From contig NZ_JBKFEY010000001.1 in NCBI RefSeq assembly GCF_046507575.1, positions 496,001-560,000 of the forward strand: a stretch of DNA of 64,000 bases. The letters are read 5' to 3'. Every line of letters begins with the position of its first letter. Positions within the stretch are counted from its first letter, which is position 1. Of the stretch, positions 1 through 9,173 are shown one piece after another. A program made the position numbers and the translations under genes. Source of the DNA: Pontitalea aquivivens. Its GTDB lineage: Bacteria; Pseudomonadota; Alphaproteobacteria; Rhodobacterales; Rhodobacteraceae. Under the pieces are notes generated by a model, which had not been told where the DNA came from, did no database searches, and was given only the letters and a program-made list of their open reading frames with translations.

Positions 1-698
1 CGGTGGTCCGTATCAAGACCGTTTCCTGCGAGGTGATCGGCCTGCTGCAGGCCAAGGGCGCCGGCGCGATGGGGCAGGATCAGGACGATTTCATCCTGAT
101 GCCGGTCCGCGCGGTGCAACGACGGCTTCTGGGTACGCAGGATGTGTCGACCCTGTCGGTGGCGCTGGCATCCGGCGTGTCCACCGCGCGCGGCATCCGC
201 GATGTCGAGGCGCTGCTGCGCGAACGCCGCCGCATCGCGCCGGGGCAAGAGGATGATTTCTCGGTGCTGGACATGGCGCAGATCGCGTCAATGCTGTCTT
301 CGGTCAATGCGGTGCTGACGGGGCTTTTGTCATCTGTCGCCGCGGTCAGCCTGCTGGTGGGGGGCATCGGCATCATGAACATCATGCTGGTGTCGGTCAC
401 CGAGCGGACGCGCGAAATCGGCATCCGGCTGGCGGTGGGGGCCAGTGCGGCGCAGGTCATGACGCAATTCCTGGTCGAGGCGGTGGTGCTGTCGGTGATC
501 GGCGGGGTTCTGGGCATCGCGCTGGGGCTGGGGCTGGCCTTCGTGGCCGCGCGGATCATGGTGATCCCGTTTTCGCCCAGCCTTGGGGTGGTGGCACTGG
601 CCTTTCTGTTTTCGGGTTTTGTCGGGGTGATCTTCGGCTTTTTCCCCGCGCGCCGGGCCGCGCGGCTCGACCCGATCGAGGCGCTGCGCTATCAGTGA
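1..698 (+). CDS. MacB-like ABC transporter permease, C-terminal part (cut by window edge)
   Basis: Only the last ~232 residues are present; the frame is open to the first base, so the gene starts before the window. The visible part is the end of the periplasmic MacB-type domain followed by an FtsX-fold permease: three hydrophobic segments, with the family signature GIGIMNIMLVSVTERTREIG (about residues 122-141 of the visible part) and a C-terminal RRAARLDPIEALRYQ, the usual ending of MacB/LolC-like permeases. Such proteins couple an ATPase to export of macrolides, peptides or lipoproteins across the envelope. The partner ATPase and membrane-fusion genes would lie upstream, outside the window. 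Its stop codon overlaps the 3' end of the convergent ftsH-like gene by 7 bp. Substrate cannot be inferred. Confidence 0.85.
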   Translation, partial: VVRIKTVSCEVIGLLQAKGAGAMGQDQDDFILMPVRAVQRRLLGTQDVSTLSVALASGVSTARGIRDVEALLRERRRIAPGQEDDFSVLDMAQIASMLSSVNAVLTGLLSSVAAVSLLVGGIGIMNIMLVSVTERTREIGIRLAVGASAAQVMTQFLVEAVVLSVIGGVLGIALGLGLAFVAARIMVIPFSPSLGVVALAFLFSGFVGVIFGFFPARRAARLDPIEALRYQ

Positions 699-2554
699 CC
701 GTCCGCGCCCCGCAGCCCGGGGGCCGGCGCGGTGGTCGGCGGCGCAGCGGGCGGCACCGCGGGACGCAGCGCCGGAAAATCGTCGGGGGTGATCGTTTCG
801 CGTTCCAGCAGCAGGCGGGTGCCAGCCTCCAGATCCGCGCGGCGGGTTTCCAGCAGGTCGCGGGCGCGGGCGAAGGCGCGGTCGATCAGATCGCGCACGG
901 CCAGATCGACCTCACGCGCGGTGGACTCGGAATAGTCGCGCGGCGACAGGGACATGCGGTCTTCGCCCAGAAAGCTGGCGCGTTCGGGTTCCAGCACCGC
1001 CTGGCCCAGATCGGGGTGCATGCCATAGCGGGTGACGATCTGGCGCGCGATGTCGGTGACGCGGGCCAGGTCATCGGCCGCGCCGGTGGAAATTTCGCCC
1101 AGGGCCAGATCCTCGGCCGCGCGCCCGGCCATCAGCACCACCATCCGGTTTTCCAGATCCTGTCCGGTGATCAGAAAACGGTCCTCGGTCGGGCGGGTCA
1201 TGGTATAGCCCAGCGCCCCCACCGAACGCGGGATGATCGAGACCTTGTGCACCGGGTCCGCCCCGGGCAACGATGCGGCGGCCAGCGCATGGCCCATTTC
1301 ATGCCAGGCGACGGTTTCGCGTTCGCGCGGGTTCAGCAGATGGCCCTTGCGTTCCAGCCCCGCGACGATGCGTTCTATGGCGCGGGTCACATCCTCCATC
1401 GTGACCGCCCCGGCGCCGCGGCGTGTGGCCTGGATGGCGGCCTCATTCACCAGATTGGCCAGTTCCGCCCCGGTAAAGCCCGGCGTCAGCGCGGCGATCT
1501 GGTCCACATCCAGCCCCGCCGCCTTTACCTTGCGCAGATGCACCCGCAGGATGGCCGCGCGGCCGGTGCGGTCGGGCCGGTCCACCACCACCTGCCGGTC
1601 AAAGCGGCCCGCGCGCATCAATGCGGGGTCAAGGATTTCGGGGCGGTTGGTCGCGGCCAGCAGGACAATGCCTTCGCGCGGGTCAAATCCGTCAAGTTCG
1701 GCCAGCAACTGATTGAGCGTCTGTTCCTTTTCGTCATGGCCACCGCCAAATCCGCCCACGCCGCGCCGCTTGCCCAGCGCATCCAGTTCGTCGATGAAGA
1801 TGATGCAGGGCGCGGCCTTGCGGGCCTGTTCGAACAGGTCGCGCACCCGTGCCGCGCCCACGCCCACGAACATTTCCACGAATTCCGACCCCGAGATCGA
1901 GAAGAACGGCACCCCCGCCTCGCCCGCGATGGCGCGGGCAAACAGCGTCTTGCCGGTGCCGGGCGGGCCGGTCAGCAGGATGCCCTTGGGAATGTGCGCG
2001 CCCAGCCGTCCGAATTTTTCCGGCTCGCGCAGGAAATCCACGATCTCCTTCAGTTCGGCCTTGGCCTCATCGACGCCGGCCACATCGTCAAAGGTGACGC
2101 CGGTGTCCTTTACCACATAGACCTTGGCCTTTGACTTGCCCACGTTCATCACCCCGCCGAAGCCCTGCTTTTCGGCGAAGCGGCGAAAGAAGAACGACCA
2201 CAGCGCGAACAAAAGGATCACCGGCATCACCCAGGACAAAAGCGCCCCGATGAAGGTGTTTTCCACCGTGCCGTCGAATTCCACCTGATTGCGCGACAGC
2301 GCATCGGCCAGATCCTTGGGCACGACATTGGTGACGAAATTGGTGCGCCCGTCCTGGGGTTCGGCATAACGGCCCGACAGTTGTTCGGTTGTCACCTGAA
2401 CCTCGGCGATCTGGCCGCGTTCCAGCATGTCCAGAAAGCGCGAATAGGGGATGCGTTCGGTCACGGCCGCACCGCTGAGCCATTCCTGGAACAGCAGCAG
2501 TGCCACGAAACCCATCAGCACATACCAGATGTGGAACTGCTTTTCCTTGTCCAT
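692..2554 (-). CDS. ftsH: FtsH-family ATP-dependent zinc metalloprotease
   Basis: 620 aa membrane AAA+ protease, close to the usual FtsH length (~640). Order: first membrane helix at about residues 10-24, a periplasmic domain, second helix at about 102-123, AAA+ module with Walker A GPPGTGKT (196-203), Walker B IIFIDEL (251-257) and the second region of homology ending RAGRFDR (314-320), then the zinc protease motif HEMGH (418-422). A downstream ADDLARVT provides the third zinc ligand Asp. FtsH degrades misfolded membrane proteins and some regulators. The gene is divergent from the Lon-like protease at 2710, so two protease genes share one 155-bp promoter region. Rhodobacterales often carry more than one ftsH, so this may be a paralogue rather than the essential copy; its short, Pro/Ala-rich tail fits that but does not prove it. 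Confidence 0.93.
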   Translation of the reverse strand: MDKEKQFHIWYVLMGFVALLLFQEWLSGAAVTERIPYSRFLDMLERGQIAEVQVTTEQLSGRYAEPQDGRTNFVTNVVPKDLADALSRNQVEFDGTVENTFIGALLSWVMPVILLFALWSFFFRRFAEKQGFGGVMNVGKSKAKVYVVKDTGVTFDDVAGVDEAKAELKEIVDFLREPEKFGRLGAHIPKGILLTGPPGTGKTLFARAIAGEAGVPFFSISGSEFVEMFVGVGAARVRDLFEQARKAAPCIIFIDELDALGKRRGVGGFGGGHDEKEQTLNQLLAELDGFDPREGIVLLAATNRPEILDPALMRAGRFDRQVVVDRPDRTGRAAILRVHLRKVKAAGLDVDQIAALTPGFTGAELANLVNEAAIQATRRGAGAVTMEDVTRAIERIVAGLERKGHLLNPRERETVAWHEMGHALAAASLPGADPVHKVSIIPRSVGALGYTMTRPTEDRFLITGQDLENRMVVLMAGRAAEDLALGEISTGAADDLARVTDIARQIVTRYGMHPDLGQAVLEPERASFLGEDRMSLSPRDYSESTAREVDLAVRDLIDRAFARARDLLETRRADLEAGTRLLLERETITPDDFPALRPAVPPAAPPTTAPAPGLRGADGH

Positions 2555-2709
2555 CGCCGCCCCCGCCGTGCCTGTTTCCGTTGTCTGGCGCCACGATAGG
2601 CCGCTTTGGCCCCGCGATAAAGCCCAGGGGCGCCGATCGGGTCGAAAGGCGGGTTTCCCTTTCGCGCCAGAATGCTAGGCTTCGGGTGACGGAATGGCTG
2701 GAATGGAGG

Positions 2710-5178
2710 ATGGCAGTGGGCAAGGGTGGCGACGATCACGCGGGCACGGTCCTGTCGGCGGCACAGCTGCGGGCGGTCTGCGACCCCGCGACCTTCGATT
2801 TCGATACAACCGAAACCCTGGAGCCGATGGCCGATTTCATCGGGCAGGACCGCGCGATCGAGGCGATCGGCCTGGCCGCGCGGATGCGCCATCGCCGCTT
2901 CAACCTGTTCGTCCACGGTCCCGAAGGCACCGGGCGCCATTCCGCCGTGCTGCGCATCCTGCAGCAAGAGGCGGCCGCGCGGCCCGCGCCGCAGGACTGG
3001 ATCTATGTCCACAATTTCGACAATCCCGACAAGCCGCGCGCGATCTGCCTGCCGCGCGGGGTGGGGCCGCGGCTGCGCGATGCGATGCGCGAACTGGTGG
3101 ACGATCTGGCCAATGACATCCCCGCGCTGTTCGACAGCGAGGAATATCAAAGCCGCCGCGCCACCATCGAAGAGGAATTCTCGGGCCGGCGCGACAGCGC
3201 CTTCAAGGCCCTGGGCGAGGCCGCGCGCGACCGCGATGTGGCGATCCTGCGCACGCCGATGGGCTTTGCCCTGGCACCGATGAAGGAAGGCGAGGTGCTG
3301 AAATCCGAGGCGATCGCCCGCCTGCCCGAAGACGAACGGGCCGGGATCCAGAAGCATCTGGCCGATACCGAACAGGAACTGGAGGAATTCCTGTCCGCCC
3401 TGCCGCGGCTGGAAAAGGAACACCGCGCCGAGGTGACGCGCCTGAATGCCGAACTGGCCGAGGCGGCGGTCGCGACCGCGATGAAAGAGGCCACCGCCGC
3501 CTTTGGTGCAATCGCGGTTCTGGCGCCCTATTTCGAGGCGGTGCGCGCCGACATCATCGCCAATGCCGAACTGTTCCTGAAGGCCGGCGCGCGCGGCGAG
3601 GACGGCCCCTTTCCGGTGGCCAGCGCCCGGGTGCATGACGACCTGCGCTTTCATCGCTATGGCGTCAATGTCGTGGTCTCGGTCGCGCAGGATCCGGGGC
3701 AGGGCGCGCCGGTGGTGGTGGAAACCCTGCCGACGCTGGCCAATCTGACGGGCCGGATCGAATACCTGCCGACGATGGGCACCCTGGTCACCGATTTCAC
3801 CCAGATCCGCCCCGGGGCGCTGCATCGGGCCAATGGCGGCTATCTGCTGCTGGATGCGCGCCGCGTGTTGTCCGAGCCTTTCGCCTGGGATGCGCTGAAA
3901 CGCTGCCTGGAAACCGCGGCGGTGCATGTCATCACCGCGGCCGAGCGGATGGGTCTGATCGCCACCACCACGCTGGAACCGGACCCGATCCCGCTGGATG
4001 TGCGGGTGGTGCTGGTCGGCGACCGGCTGCTGCATCTGCTGCTGGAAGACCTTGACCCCGACTTTTCCGAACTGTTCCGCGTGGCGGCGGAATTCGGCGA
4101 CGACATGACGCGCGATCCCGAAACGCTGCGGCTGCTGGCACGGATGCTGGCCAAGATCGTGCGCGATGAAAAGCTGCGCCATGTCACAAGCGACGGCGTG
4201 GCCGCGATGGCCGATGCGGCGACGCGGATGGCCGAGGACCAGACCCGCCTGTCGCTGCGCATGAGCGCGCTGTGGGACATCCTGCGCGAGGCCGATCATC
4301 TGGCGGGGCAGGCCGGGGCGGCCACGATCACCGCCGATCATGTCGAGGCCGCGCAGCGTGCCGCCGAACGGCGTGCCGATCGGCCGCGCGAACGGATGCA
4401 GGACATGATCGGGCGCGGCACGATCCTGATTTCCACCCGCAGCAGCGTGGTGGGGCAGGTCAACGGGCTGACCGTGGCGCAGCTGGGCCGGGCGCGCTTT
4501 GGCTGGCCGGTGCGGATCACCGCGCGCGTGCGGGTGGGCGCGGGCCAGGTCATCGACATCGAACGCGAGGTCAAGCTGGGCGGGCCGATCCATTCCAAGG
4601 CGGTGCTGATCCTGTCCAGCTTCCTGTCCACCCGCTACGCGCCCGAAGAGCCGTTGTCGCTGTGGGCGAGCCTGGTCTTTGAACAGACCTACGGCGGGAT
4701 CGAGGGCGACAGCGCCTCGGTCGCGGAACTGTGCGCGCTGCTGTCGGCGCTGGCCGAGGTGCCGCTGTCGCAATCCTTCGCGGTCACCGGATCGATCAAC
4801 CAGATGGGCGAGGTGCAGCCCGTCGGCGGCATCAACGAAAAGATCGAAGGGTTTTTCGACAGCTGCCGCGCGCAAGGCCTGACGGGGCGGCAGGGGGTGC
4901 TGATCCCGCGGCGCAACGCCGACAACCTGATGCTGCGTCCCGATGTTGTGGCGGCGGTGGCGGCGGGCCAGTTCCAGATCCATGCGATTTCGCATGTGGA
5001 TCAGGCGATGGAAATCCTGACCGGCCTGCCCGCGGGCGTGCGCGGGATGAATGACGAATTCCCGGTCGGCACGGTCAACGGCAATGTCGAGGTGCGCCTG
5101 CTGGACTTTGCCGAGGCCCGGCGCGGCTTTGCCCAGCCCGAGATCACCGTGACCACCACCGGGGCCGAGGACAGCTGA
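2710..5178 (+). CDS. LonB-like AAA+ protease (AAA_32 / Lon C-terminal protease domain)
   Basis: About 822 aa. An AAA_32-type ATPase domain with a P-loop GPEGTGRHS (residues 70-78; Arg where classic Walker A has Lys) is followed by a helical insertion and a C-terminal Lon protease domain. The Ser-Lys dyad is visible: Ser668 in EGDSAS and Lys711 in GINEKIEG, 43 residues apart exactly as in Lon. There is no N-terminal LON substrate domain, so it is not canonical LonA. The frame is open upstream to 2500 but that overlaps the divergent ftsH; GGAGG at 2705-2709 sits 6 nt before GTG 2716, so the start is 2716 or the ATG at 2710. Function by family: ATP-dependent cytosolic proteolysis, substrates unknown. 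Confidence 0.88.
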   Translation: MAVGKGGDDHAGTVLSAAQLRAVCDPATFDFDTTETLEPMADFIGQDRAIEAIGLAARMRHRRFNLFVHGPEGTGRHSAVLRILQQEAAARPAPQDWIYVHNFDNPDKPRAICLPRGVGPRLRDAMRELVDDLANDIPALFDSEEYQSRRATIEEEFSGRRDSAFKALGEAARDRDVAILRTPMGFALAPMKEGEVLKSEAIARLPEDERAGIQKHLADTEQELEEFLSALPRLEKEHRAEVTRLNAELAEAAVATAMKEATAAFGAIAVLAPYFEAVRADIIANAELFLKAGARGEDGPFPVASARVHDDLRFHRYGVNVVVSVAQDPGQGAPVVVETLPTLANLTGRIEYLPTMGTLVTDFTQIRPGALHRANGGYLLLDARRVLSEPFAWDALKRCLETAAVHVITAAERMGLIATTTLEPDPIPLDVRVVLVGDRLLHLLLEDLDPDFSELFRVAAEFGDDMTRDPETLRLLARMLAKIVRDEKLRHVTSDGVAAMADAATRMAEDQTRLSLRMSALWDILREADHLAGQAGAATITADHVEAAQRAAERRADRPRERMQDMIGRGTILISTRSSVVGQVNGLTVAQLGRARFGWPVRITARVRVGAGQVIDIEREVKLGGPIHSKAVLILSSFLSTRYAPEEPLSLWASLVFEQTYGGIEGDSASVAELCALLSALAEVPLSQSFAVTGSINQMGEVQPVGGINEKIEGFFDSCRAQGLTGRQGVLIPRRNADNLMLRPDVVAAVAAGQFQIHAISHVDQAMEILTGLPAGVRGMNDEFPVGTVNGNVEVRLLDFAEARRGFAQPEITVTTTGAEDS

Positions 5179-5184
5179 TGCAAA

Positions 5185-5219
5185 CGCCCCGCCGGATCGG
5201 TCCGGCGGGGCGTTCTTTT
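5185..5219 (+). terminator. Rho-independent terminator after the Lon-like gene
   Basis: A perfect 12-bp stem, CGCCCCGCCGGA paired with TCCGGCGGGGCG around a TCGG loop, is followed by TTCTTTT. It starts 7 nt after the lon-like stop codon and separates it from the convergent TRAP permease gene. Confidence 0.9.
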
Positions 5220-5246
5220 ACACGGCAGTGGCACGGCCGCCTGCGG

Positions 5247-6566
5247 TCAGAACAGCACCGAGGGCAGCCACAGCGCGATCTGCGGGAAGATCACCACCAG
5301 CGCCAGGCCCAGGATCTGCAGCCCCACGAAGGGCAGGGCGGCCATGTAGATATCGGTGATCGTCACCTCTTTCGGCGCGACCGATCGCATGTAGAACAGG
5401 TTGTAGCCAAACGGCGGCGTCAGATAGGCCGATTGCATCGACAGCACGAACAGCACCGCAAACCAGGTGGTGTCAAAGCCCAGTTCGCGCACGATCGGCA
5501 CAAAGATCGGCACGGTGATGAAGACGATGGCGAAATCGTCCAGGAACATGCCCAGCACGAAATAGACCGCCAGCATCGCCACGATCACCGCCATGGGCGA
5601 AACCTCGAAATCGTCGATCAGGTCGCTGACCACCGATCCGGCGCCAAGGCCCACGTAGATCTTGGAAAAGAACACCGCCGCCAGCGCGATCCACATCAGC
5701 ATGCCCATCAGCTTTGTCGTGGACAGCATGACATATTTCAGCATCGGCCAGTCCAGCCGCCCGCGCAGCCCGGCGATGACCAGCGCGCCGAAGGCACCGA
5801 TGGCCGAGGCCTCGGACGGCGAGGTGATGCCGCCGATGATGCAGCCCAGCACCGCCCCCACCAAAAGCCCCGGCGCCACCAGATGGCGCAGCGCCTTCAG
5901 CTTTTCGACGCCGCTGACACGTTCATGGACGGGCGCGGGCGGGCCCATTTCGGGGCGCAGGCCGCACCGGATCAGGATATAGGCGATGTAGATCCCCGCC
6001 AGCATCAGCCCCGGGATCAGCCCGGCCGCGAACAGCTGGCCCACGGATTCGCGCGCCAGGAACGCATAGATGATCATCAGCACCGACGGCGGGATCAGAA
6101 AGCCAAGCGCGCCCCCGGCCATGATCGTGCCGGTGACCAGCCGCTTGTCATAGCCACGCCGCAGCATTGATGGCAGCGCGATGATGCCCAGCGACACCGT
6201 GGCCGCCCCCGACACACCCGCCATCGCCGCGATGATCGCGCAGATCAGCACCGTGCCGACGCCCAGCCCCCCGGGCAGGCCGCCCATCAGCTTGTGCATC
6301 ATGGCGAACAGATCGTCGGTGATGCCGGACCGTTCCAGCACCAGCCCCATGAAGATGAACAGCGGCAGCGACACCAGCAGGAAATTGTCCATCGCGCCAA
6401 AGGCGGACGCGACCAGCAGGTCAAGCCCGCCGGGGCCGAACATCATATAGGCCGCGCCCATGCCCGAAATCATCAGCGCAAAGGCCAGCGGCGCGCCAAG
6501 GATCATCAGCACCAGCATGGATGCGAACATGATTGCGGTAATGGTCATCGGATCAAGATCGACCAT
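5247..6566 (-). CDS. dctM: TRAP transporter large permease (DctM)
   Basis: 439 aa, the usual DctM length, with 11-12 hydrophobic segments and family stretches such as PPSVLMIIYAFL and GMFLDDFAI. DctM is the main membrane subunit of tripartite ATP-independent periplasmic transporters, driving uptake of organic anions with the Na+ or proton gradient. GGAGGA lies 7 nt before the ATG. It is the last gene of a dctP-dctQ-dctM operon on the minus strand, 65 bp downstream of dctQ. The substrate cannot be read from the sequence, but the neighbouring omega-amino acid genes suggest an amino or carboxylic acid. Confidence 0.95.
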   Translation of the reverse strand: MVDLDPMTITAIMFASMLVLMILGAPLAFALMISGMGAAYMMFGPGGLDLLVASAFGAMDNFLLVSLPLFIFMGLVLERSGITDDLFAMMHKLMGGLPGGLGVGTVLICAIIAAMAGVSGAATVSLGIIALPSMLRRGYDKRLVTGTIMAGGALGFLIPPSVLMIIYAFLARESVGQLFAAGLIPGLMLAGIYIAYILIRCGLRPEMGPPAPVHERVSGVEKLKALRHLVAPGLLVGAVLGCIIGGITSPSEASAIGAFGALVIAGLRGRLDWPMLKYVMLSTTKLMGMLMWIALAAVFFSKIYVGLGAGSVVSDLIDDFEVSPMAVIVAMLAVYFVLGMFLDDFAIVFITVPIFVPIVRELGFDTTWFAVLFVLSMQSAYLTPPFGYNLFYMRSVAPKEVTITDIYMAALPFVGLQILGLALVVIFPQIALWLPSVLF

Positions 6567-6631
6567 GGGTATCCTCCTGTCTGCGCCGGGCGGCGCGTCA
6601 GGTCAAAGGGAAGGGTTCAGATCCGCCGCGG

Positions 6632-7162
6632 TCAGTTGCGCGGGGCCAGCCGTTCATCATCGCGCCCGGCCAGCCGGACCAGCGCGCGCAGCAATTCGGC
6701 CACGACCTGCAGCGCCAGCAGGCCCACCGCCACCGGCAGCACGGACTTGAACGGATAAAGCGGCGGTTGCCAGATCGAGCGGGCGGAATATTCGCGCGCG
6801 GCCCAGGAGGTCGCGGCAAAATCGATCGCCATGTCCAGAAACACCACCAGCACCACCAGCGCCAGCACATAGACCACCACATCGCAGGCCGCGCGGGCGC
6901 GCGGGGGCAGCAGGCCATAGACAACCTCGGAGCGGACATGGCCCTGATGGCGCAGCGTATAGCTGCCCGCCAGGATGCAGAACCCGCCATACAGCATGGT
7001 CGACAGTTCATGCGCCCAGACGGTGGGGGCGTTCAGGAAATAGCGCGCGCCGATTTCCCAGACGAGCGCGCCGATCATCACCAGCGTCAGCCAGGAAATG
7101 GCCCGTCCGACAAAGTCGGACAGACCATCCTGTGCCACGAGATATCGGGCAAGCACGCTCAC
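6632..7162 (-). CDS. dctQ: TRAP transporter small permease (DctQ)
   Basis: 176 aa with four hydrophobic helices and the DctQ-typical WAHELSTMLYGGF region after the second helix. It forms the membrane complex with DctM. The start is GTG at 7162, overlapping the stop codon of dctP by 4 bp (GTGA), which indicates translational coupling. No other start with a better ribosome site was seen. Confidence 0.92.
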   Translation of the reverse strand: MSVLARYLVAQDGLSDFVGRAISWLTLVMIGALVWEIGARYFLNAPTVWAHELSTMLYGGFCILAGSYTLRHQGHVRSEVVYGLLPPRARAACDVVVYVLALVVLVVFLDMAIDFAATSWAAREYSARSIWQPPLYPFKSVLPVAVGLLALQVVAELLRALVRLAGRDDERLAPRN

Positions 7163-8178
7163 TTCAGGCGGCCCTGCGCCTTGGCGTTGTCCACCATCAT
7201 CTCGATCGCCTTGGCATTGCGGTCGGATTTCGCGGCCTCTTCCTGCCAGACGCCCTGGGCGGCCTCGGTCAGGCGGGCGGAATCTTCGGCGGGCAGGGTG
7301 GCGAAGGTGAAGATGCCGCCGTCACCGGCCTCGATGATCTTGTCGTTGCCCTCTTCCAGCCAGGCGTGGATGTCGGCGGCGTATTGATCGATCGCCTCTT
7401 TCAGGATCGCGCGGTGGTCGTCTGACAGGCCATCCCAGACGGCGGGGTTGGCGATGATCGTATCGGTCCAGCCGGGGTTGAGCATGTTGAGGAAGGTGTA
7501 GTTCTTCGCCACTTCATGCAGCTTGAGCTGTTCGTATTCCACCGGGCCGCCATAGATCGCGCCGTCGATCACGCCGGTCGACAGGCCGATATACAGTTCC
7601 TGCGCGGGCAGGTAGACGGTGGGAATGTCAAAGGCCTGCAGCACCTTGGCGACCTGGCCGGTGGCGCGGATCTTCATCGATTTCAGATCGTCCAGGCTGG
7701 TCACAGGGGCCTTGGTCAGCAGGTCATAATCCGAGCCATAGCCGCGGCCGATGAATTTGGCGCCCTTTTCGGCATAGGCCTCGTCCAGCATCGCCAGGAA
7801 GGTGTCGCTTTCCAGGATCGCGGCGGCTTCGTCCCTGGAGGTCCAGAAGCCCGGCAGGCCCGCCTCGATATTGCCGATGTCGATCATGCCCGGCCAATAG
7901 CTGCCCACGCCATAGGCCACATCGATCGACCCCTTGGCGATGGCGTCGACGAACTGGTCCGAGGCGACAAGCTCACCCCCGCGGAAATACTGGATCTTCA
8001 GCGCGCCGCCGGATTTCTCCTCGACGGTGTCGCGGAATTTCTTCGCGATATCATCGATTTCGGTGCCGTAGAAGGTGTGGAACCGGATGCGCGTGGTGTC
8101 GGCCAGCGCGGCGCTGCCCAAAAGCAGGGCGGCGGCAAGGCCGGTCGCGATGCGGCCGAAGGTCTTGGTGGGGGTCAT
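7159..8178 (-). CDS. dctP: TRAP transporter substrate-binding protein (DctP)
   Basis: 339 aa periplasmic binding protein. A Sec signal peptide occupies about residues 1-26 (charged N-terminus, hydrophobic core, cleavage after SAALA). The mature protein has the DctP family pattern, including the substrate-contacting Arg in KIRATGQ (about residue 171) and the GVIDGAIYGGP region. It captures the ligand for DctQM. First gene of the TRAP operon; the ~296-bp region upstream holds candidate binding sites for the XRE-cupin regulator encoded just upstream. Confidence 0.94.
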   Translation of the reverse strand: MTPTKTFGRIATGLAAALLLGSAALADTTRIRFHTFYGTEIDDIAKKFRDTVEEKSGGALKIQYFRGGELVASDQFVDAIAKGSIDVAYGVGSYWPGMIDIGNIEAGLPGFWTSRDEAAAILESDTFLAMLDEAYAEKGAKFIGRGYGSDYDLLTKAPVTSLDDLKSMKIRATGQVAKVLQAFDIPTVYLPAQELYIGLSTGVIDGAIYGGPVEYEQLKLHEVAKNYTFLNMLNPGWTDTIIANPAVWDGLSDDHRAILKEAIDQYAADIHAWLEEGNDKIIEAGDGGIFTFATLPAEDSARLTEAAQGVWQEEAAKSDRNAKAIEMMVDNAKAQGRLK

Positions 8179-8375
8179 GGTCTTCCTCTCCCGTCAGGGC
8201 ATGGCAGGACCGGCGCCCGGCACAGCCGCCGGGCTTGTCTTCCGTGCCATGCGATTATGCAGCCCCCCGGCAGGCCGGTGCAGGCCGCGCAAGATTTCAG
8301 GCATCCCCTGGCCGGTCTTCTTGCCGGTGGCAGGGGGCCGAAAATCCCTCAACTCCTCAGAGCCGATTCCTAGGG

Positions 8376-8432
8376 CTGCGCAGAATTTTGCGCAAGATAT
8401 TTTCCAGTTTGTGCGTAATATTTTGCGCAAAC
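8376..8432. promoter_or_regulatory. Candidate operator cluster upstream of dctP
   Basis: Four related 8-mers sit 5' of dctP: CTGCGCAG at 8376, TTGCGCAA at 8388, TTGTGCGT at 8409 and TTGCGCAA at 8423. TTGCGCAA is a perfect palindrome and occurs twice. The first two are 12 nt apart, the same spacing as the pair between the XRE gene and gabT (9083/9095). The last two form an imperfect inverted repeat. Inferred to bind the XRE-cupin protein; not demonstrated. Confidence 0.6.
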
Positions 8433-8474
8433 GCCTGTCAGATCGTCAGAATTTCGTGCCATCTTCGGTCAGAA

Positions 8475-9050
8475 TCACAGGTATGGCGGCGAGCAGGCCG
8501 AAACGACGACGCATTCGCGGTCGGAAATGTTGCGGAATCGGTGCGGCTGGGTCGAGTTGAACAGATAGCTGTCGCCCGCCTTCAGAATCGCCGTCTGCTC
8601 GCCCACAGAGATTTCCAGCTCACCCGCGATGACGATGCCGCCTTCGCTGGCGACATGTTCCAGCATGGTCTCGCCGGTATCCGCGCCCGGTTCATAGCGT
8701 TCATACAGGATCTGCAGGTTGTGCGCCCGCGCGTCGCCCACCTGTTGCAGGGTGATGCGGCCCTGCGCCTCAAAGGTGCTGTACAGCCGCGAGGTCAGGT
8801 CGCGCAGCTCGCCCGGCTTGAAGAAGACCGCGCTGCTGGACCCGCTGTCGGGTTCGAAGAATTCCGACATGGTGACGCCCAGCCCGCCAAGGATCTTGCG
8901 CAGCGAGGCGACCGAGGGGCTGGATCGGTTGGTTTCGATCATCGAAATCTGCCCATGCGGTACATCCGACAATTCCGCCAGCCGGCGCTGCGACATGCCT
9001 GCCGTCACCCGCATTTCCTTTAGTCGCGCGCCTACGTCGAAATCCTGCAT
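8475..9050 (-). CDS. XRE-family regulator with C-terminal cupin domain (PuuR-like)
   Basis: 191 aa. An N-terminal helix-turn-helix of the XRE type (about residues 8-62, with MSQRRLAELSDVPHGQISMIE) is joined to a cupin_2 domain (about 110-188, with EGGIVIAGELEISVG and FNSTQPHRFRN). This architecture is that of PuuR, the repressor of putrescine and GABA use in E. coli, in which the cupin part is thought to sense a ligand. GGAGG lies just before the ATG. The open frame runs on upstream but only this start has a ribosome site and gives the family length. It sits between the TRAP operon (same strand) and the divergent gabT operon, so it probably controls both. Confidence 0.88.
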   Translation of the reverse strand: MQDFDVGARLKEMRVTAGMSQRRLAELSDVPHGQISMIETNRSSPSVASLRKILGGLGVTMSEFFEPDSGSSSAVFFKPGELRDLTSRLYSTFEAQGRITLQQVGDARAHNLQILYERYEPGADTGETMLEHVASEGGIVIAGELEISVGEQTAILKAGDSYLFNSTQPHRFRNISDRECVVVSACSPPYL

Positions 9051-9082
9051 GGGGCCTCCTGTCTGTTGTGGCGAAGATAGGG

Positions 9083-9136
9083 CTGCGCAATCGCTTGTGC
9101 AATTGGCAGGAATCCCTTGCTCAAAATCCTGCGCGA
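9083..9136. promoter_or_regulatory. Candidate operator cluster between the XRE gene and gabT
   Basis: Three 8-mers related to those before dctP: CTGCGCAA at 9083, TTGTGCAA at 9095 (12 nt apart, matching the 8376/8388 pair) and CTGCGCGA at 9129. They lie in the shared divergent promoter region of the regulator and gabT. Shared consensus CTGCGCAR-N4-TTGYGCAA. Inferred operator. Confidence 0.6.
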
Positions 9137-9173
9137 ATGTAGGGTTGATTCGAAGCATAGCAGGGAGTGTGCC

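Noticed and set aside
2515..4995. 826-codon open frame opposite the Lon-like gene
   Set aside because: Shadow of a GC-rich gene: rich in His, Arg and Gln, no domain, no ribosome site, and the plus strand holds intact protease motifs.
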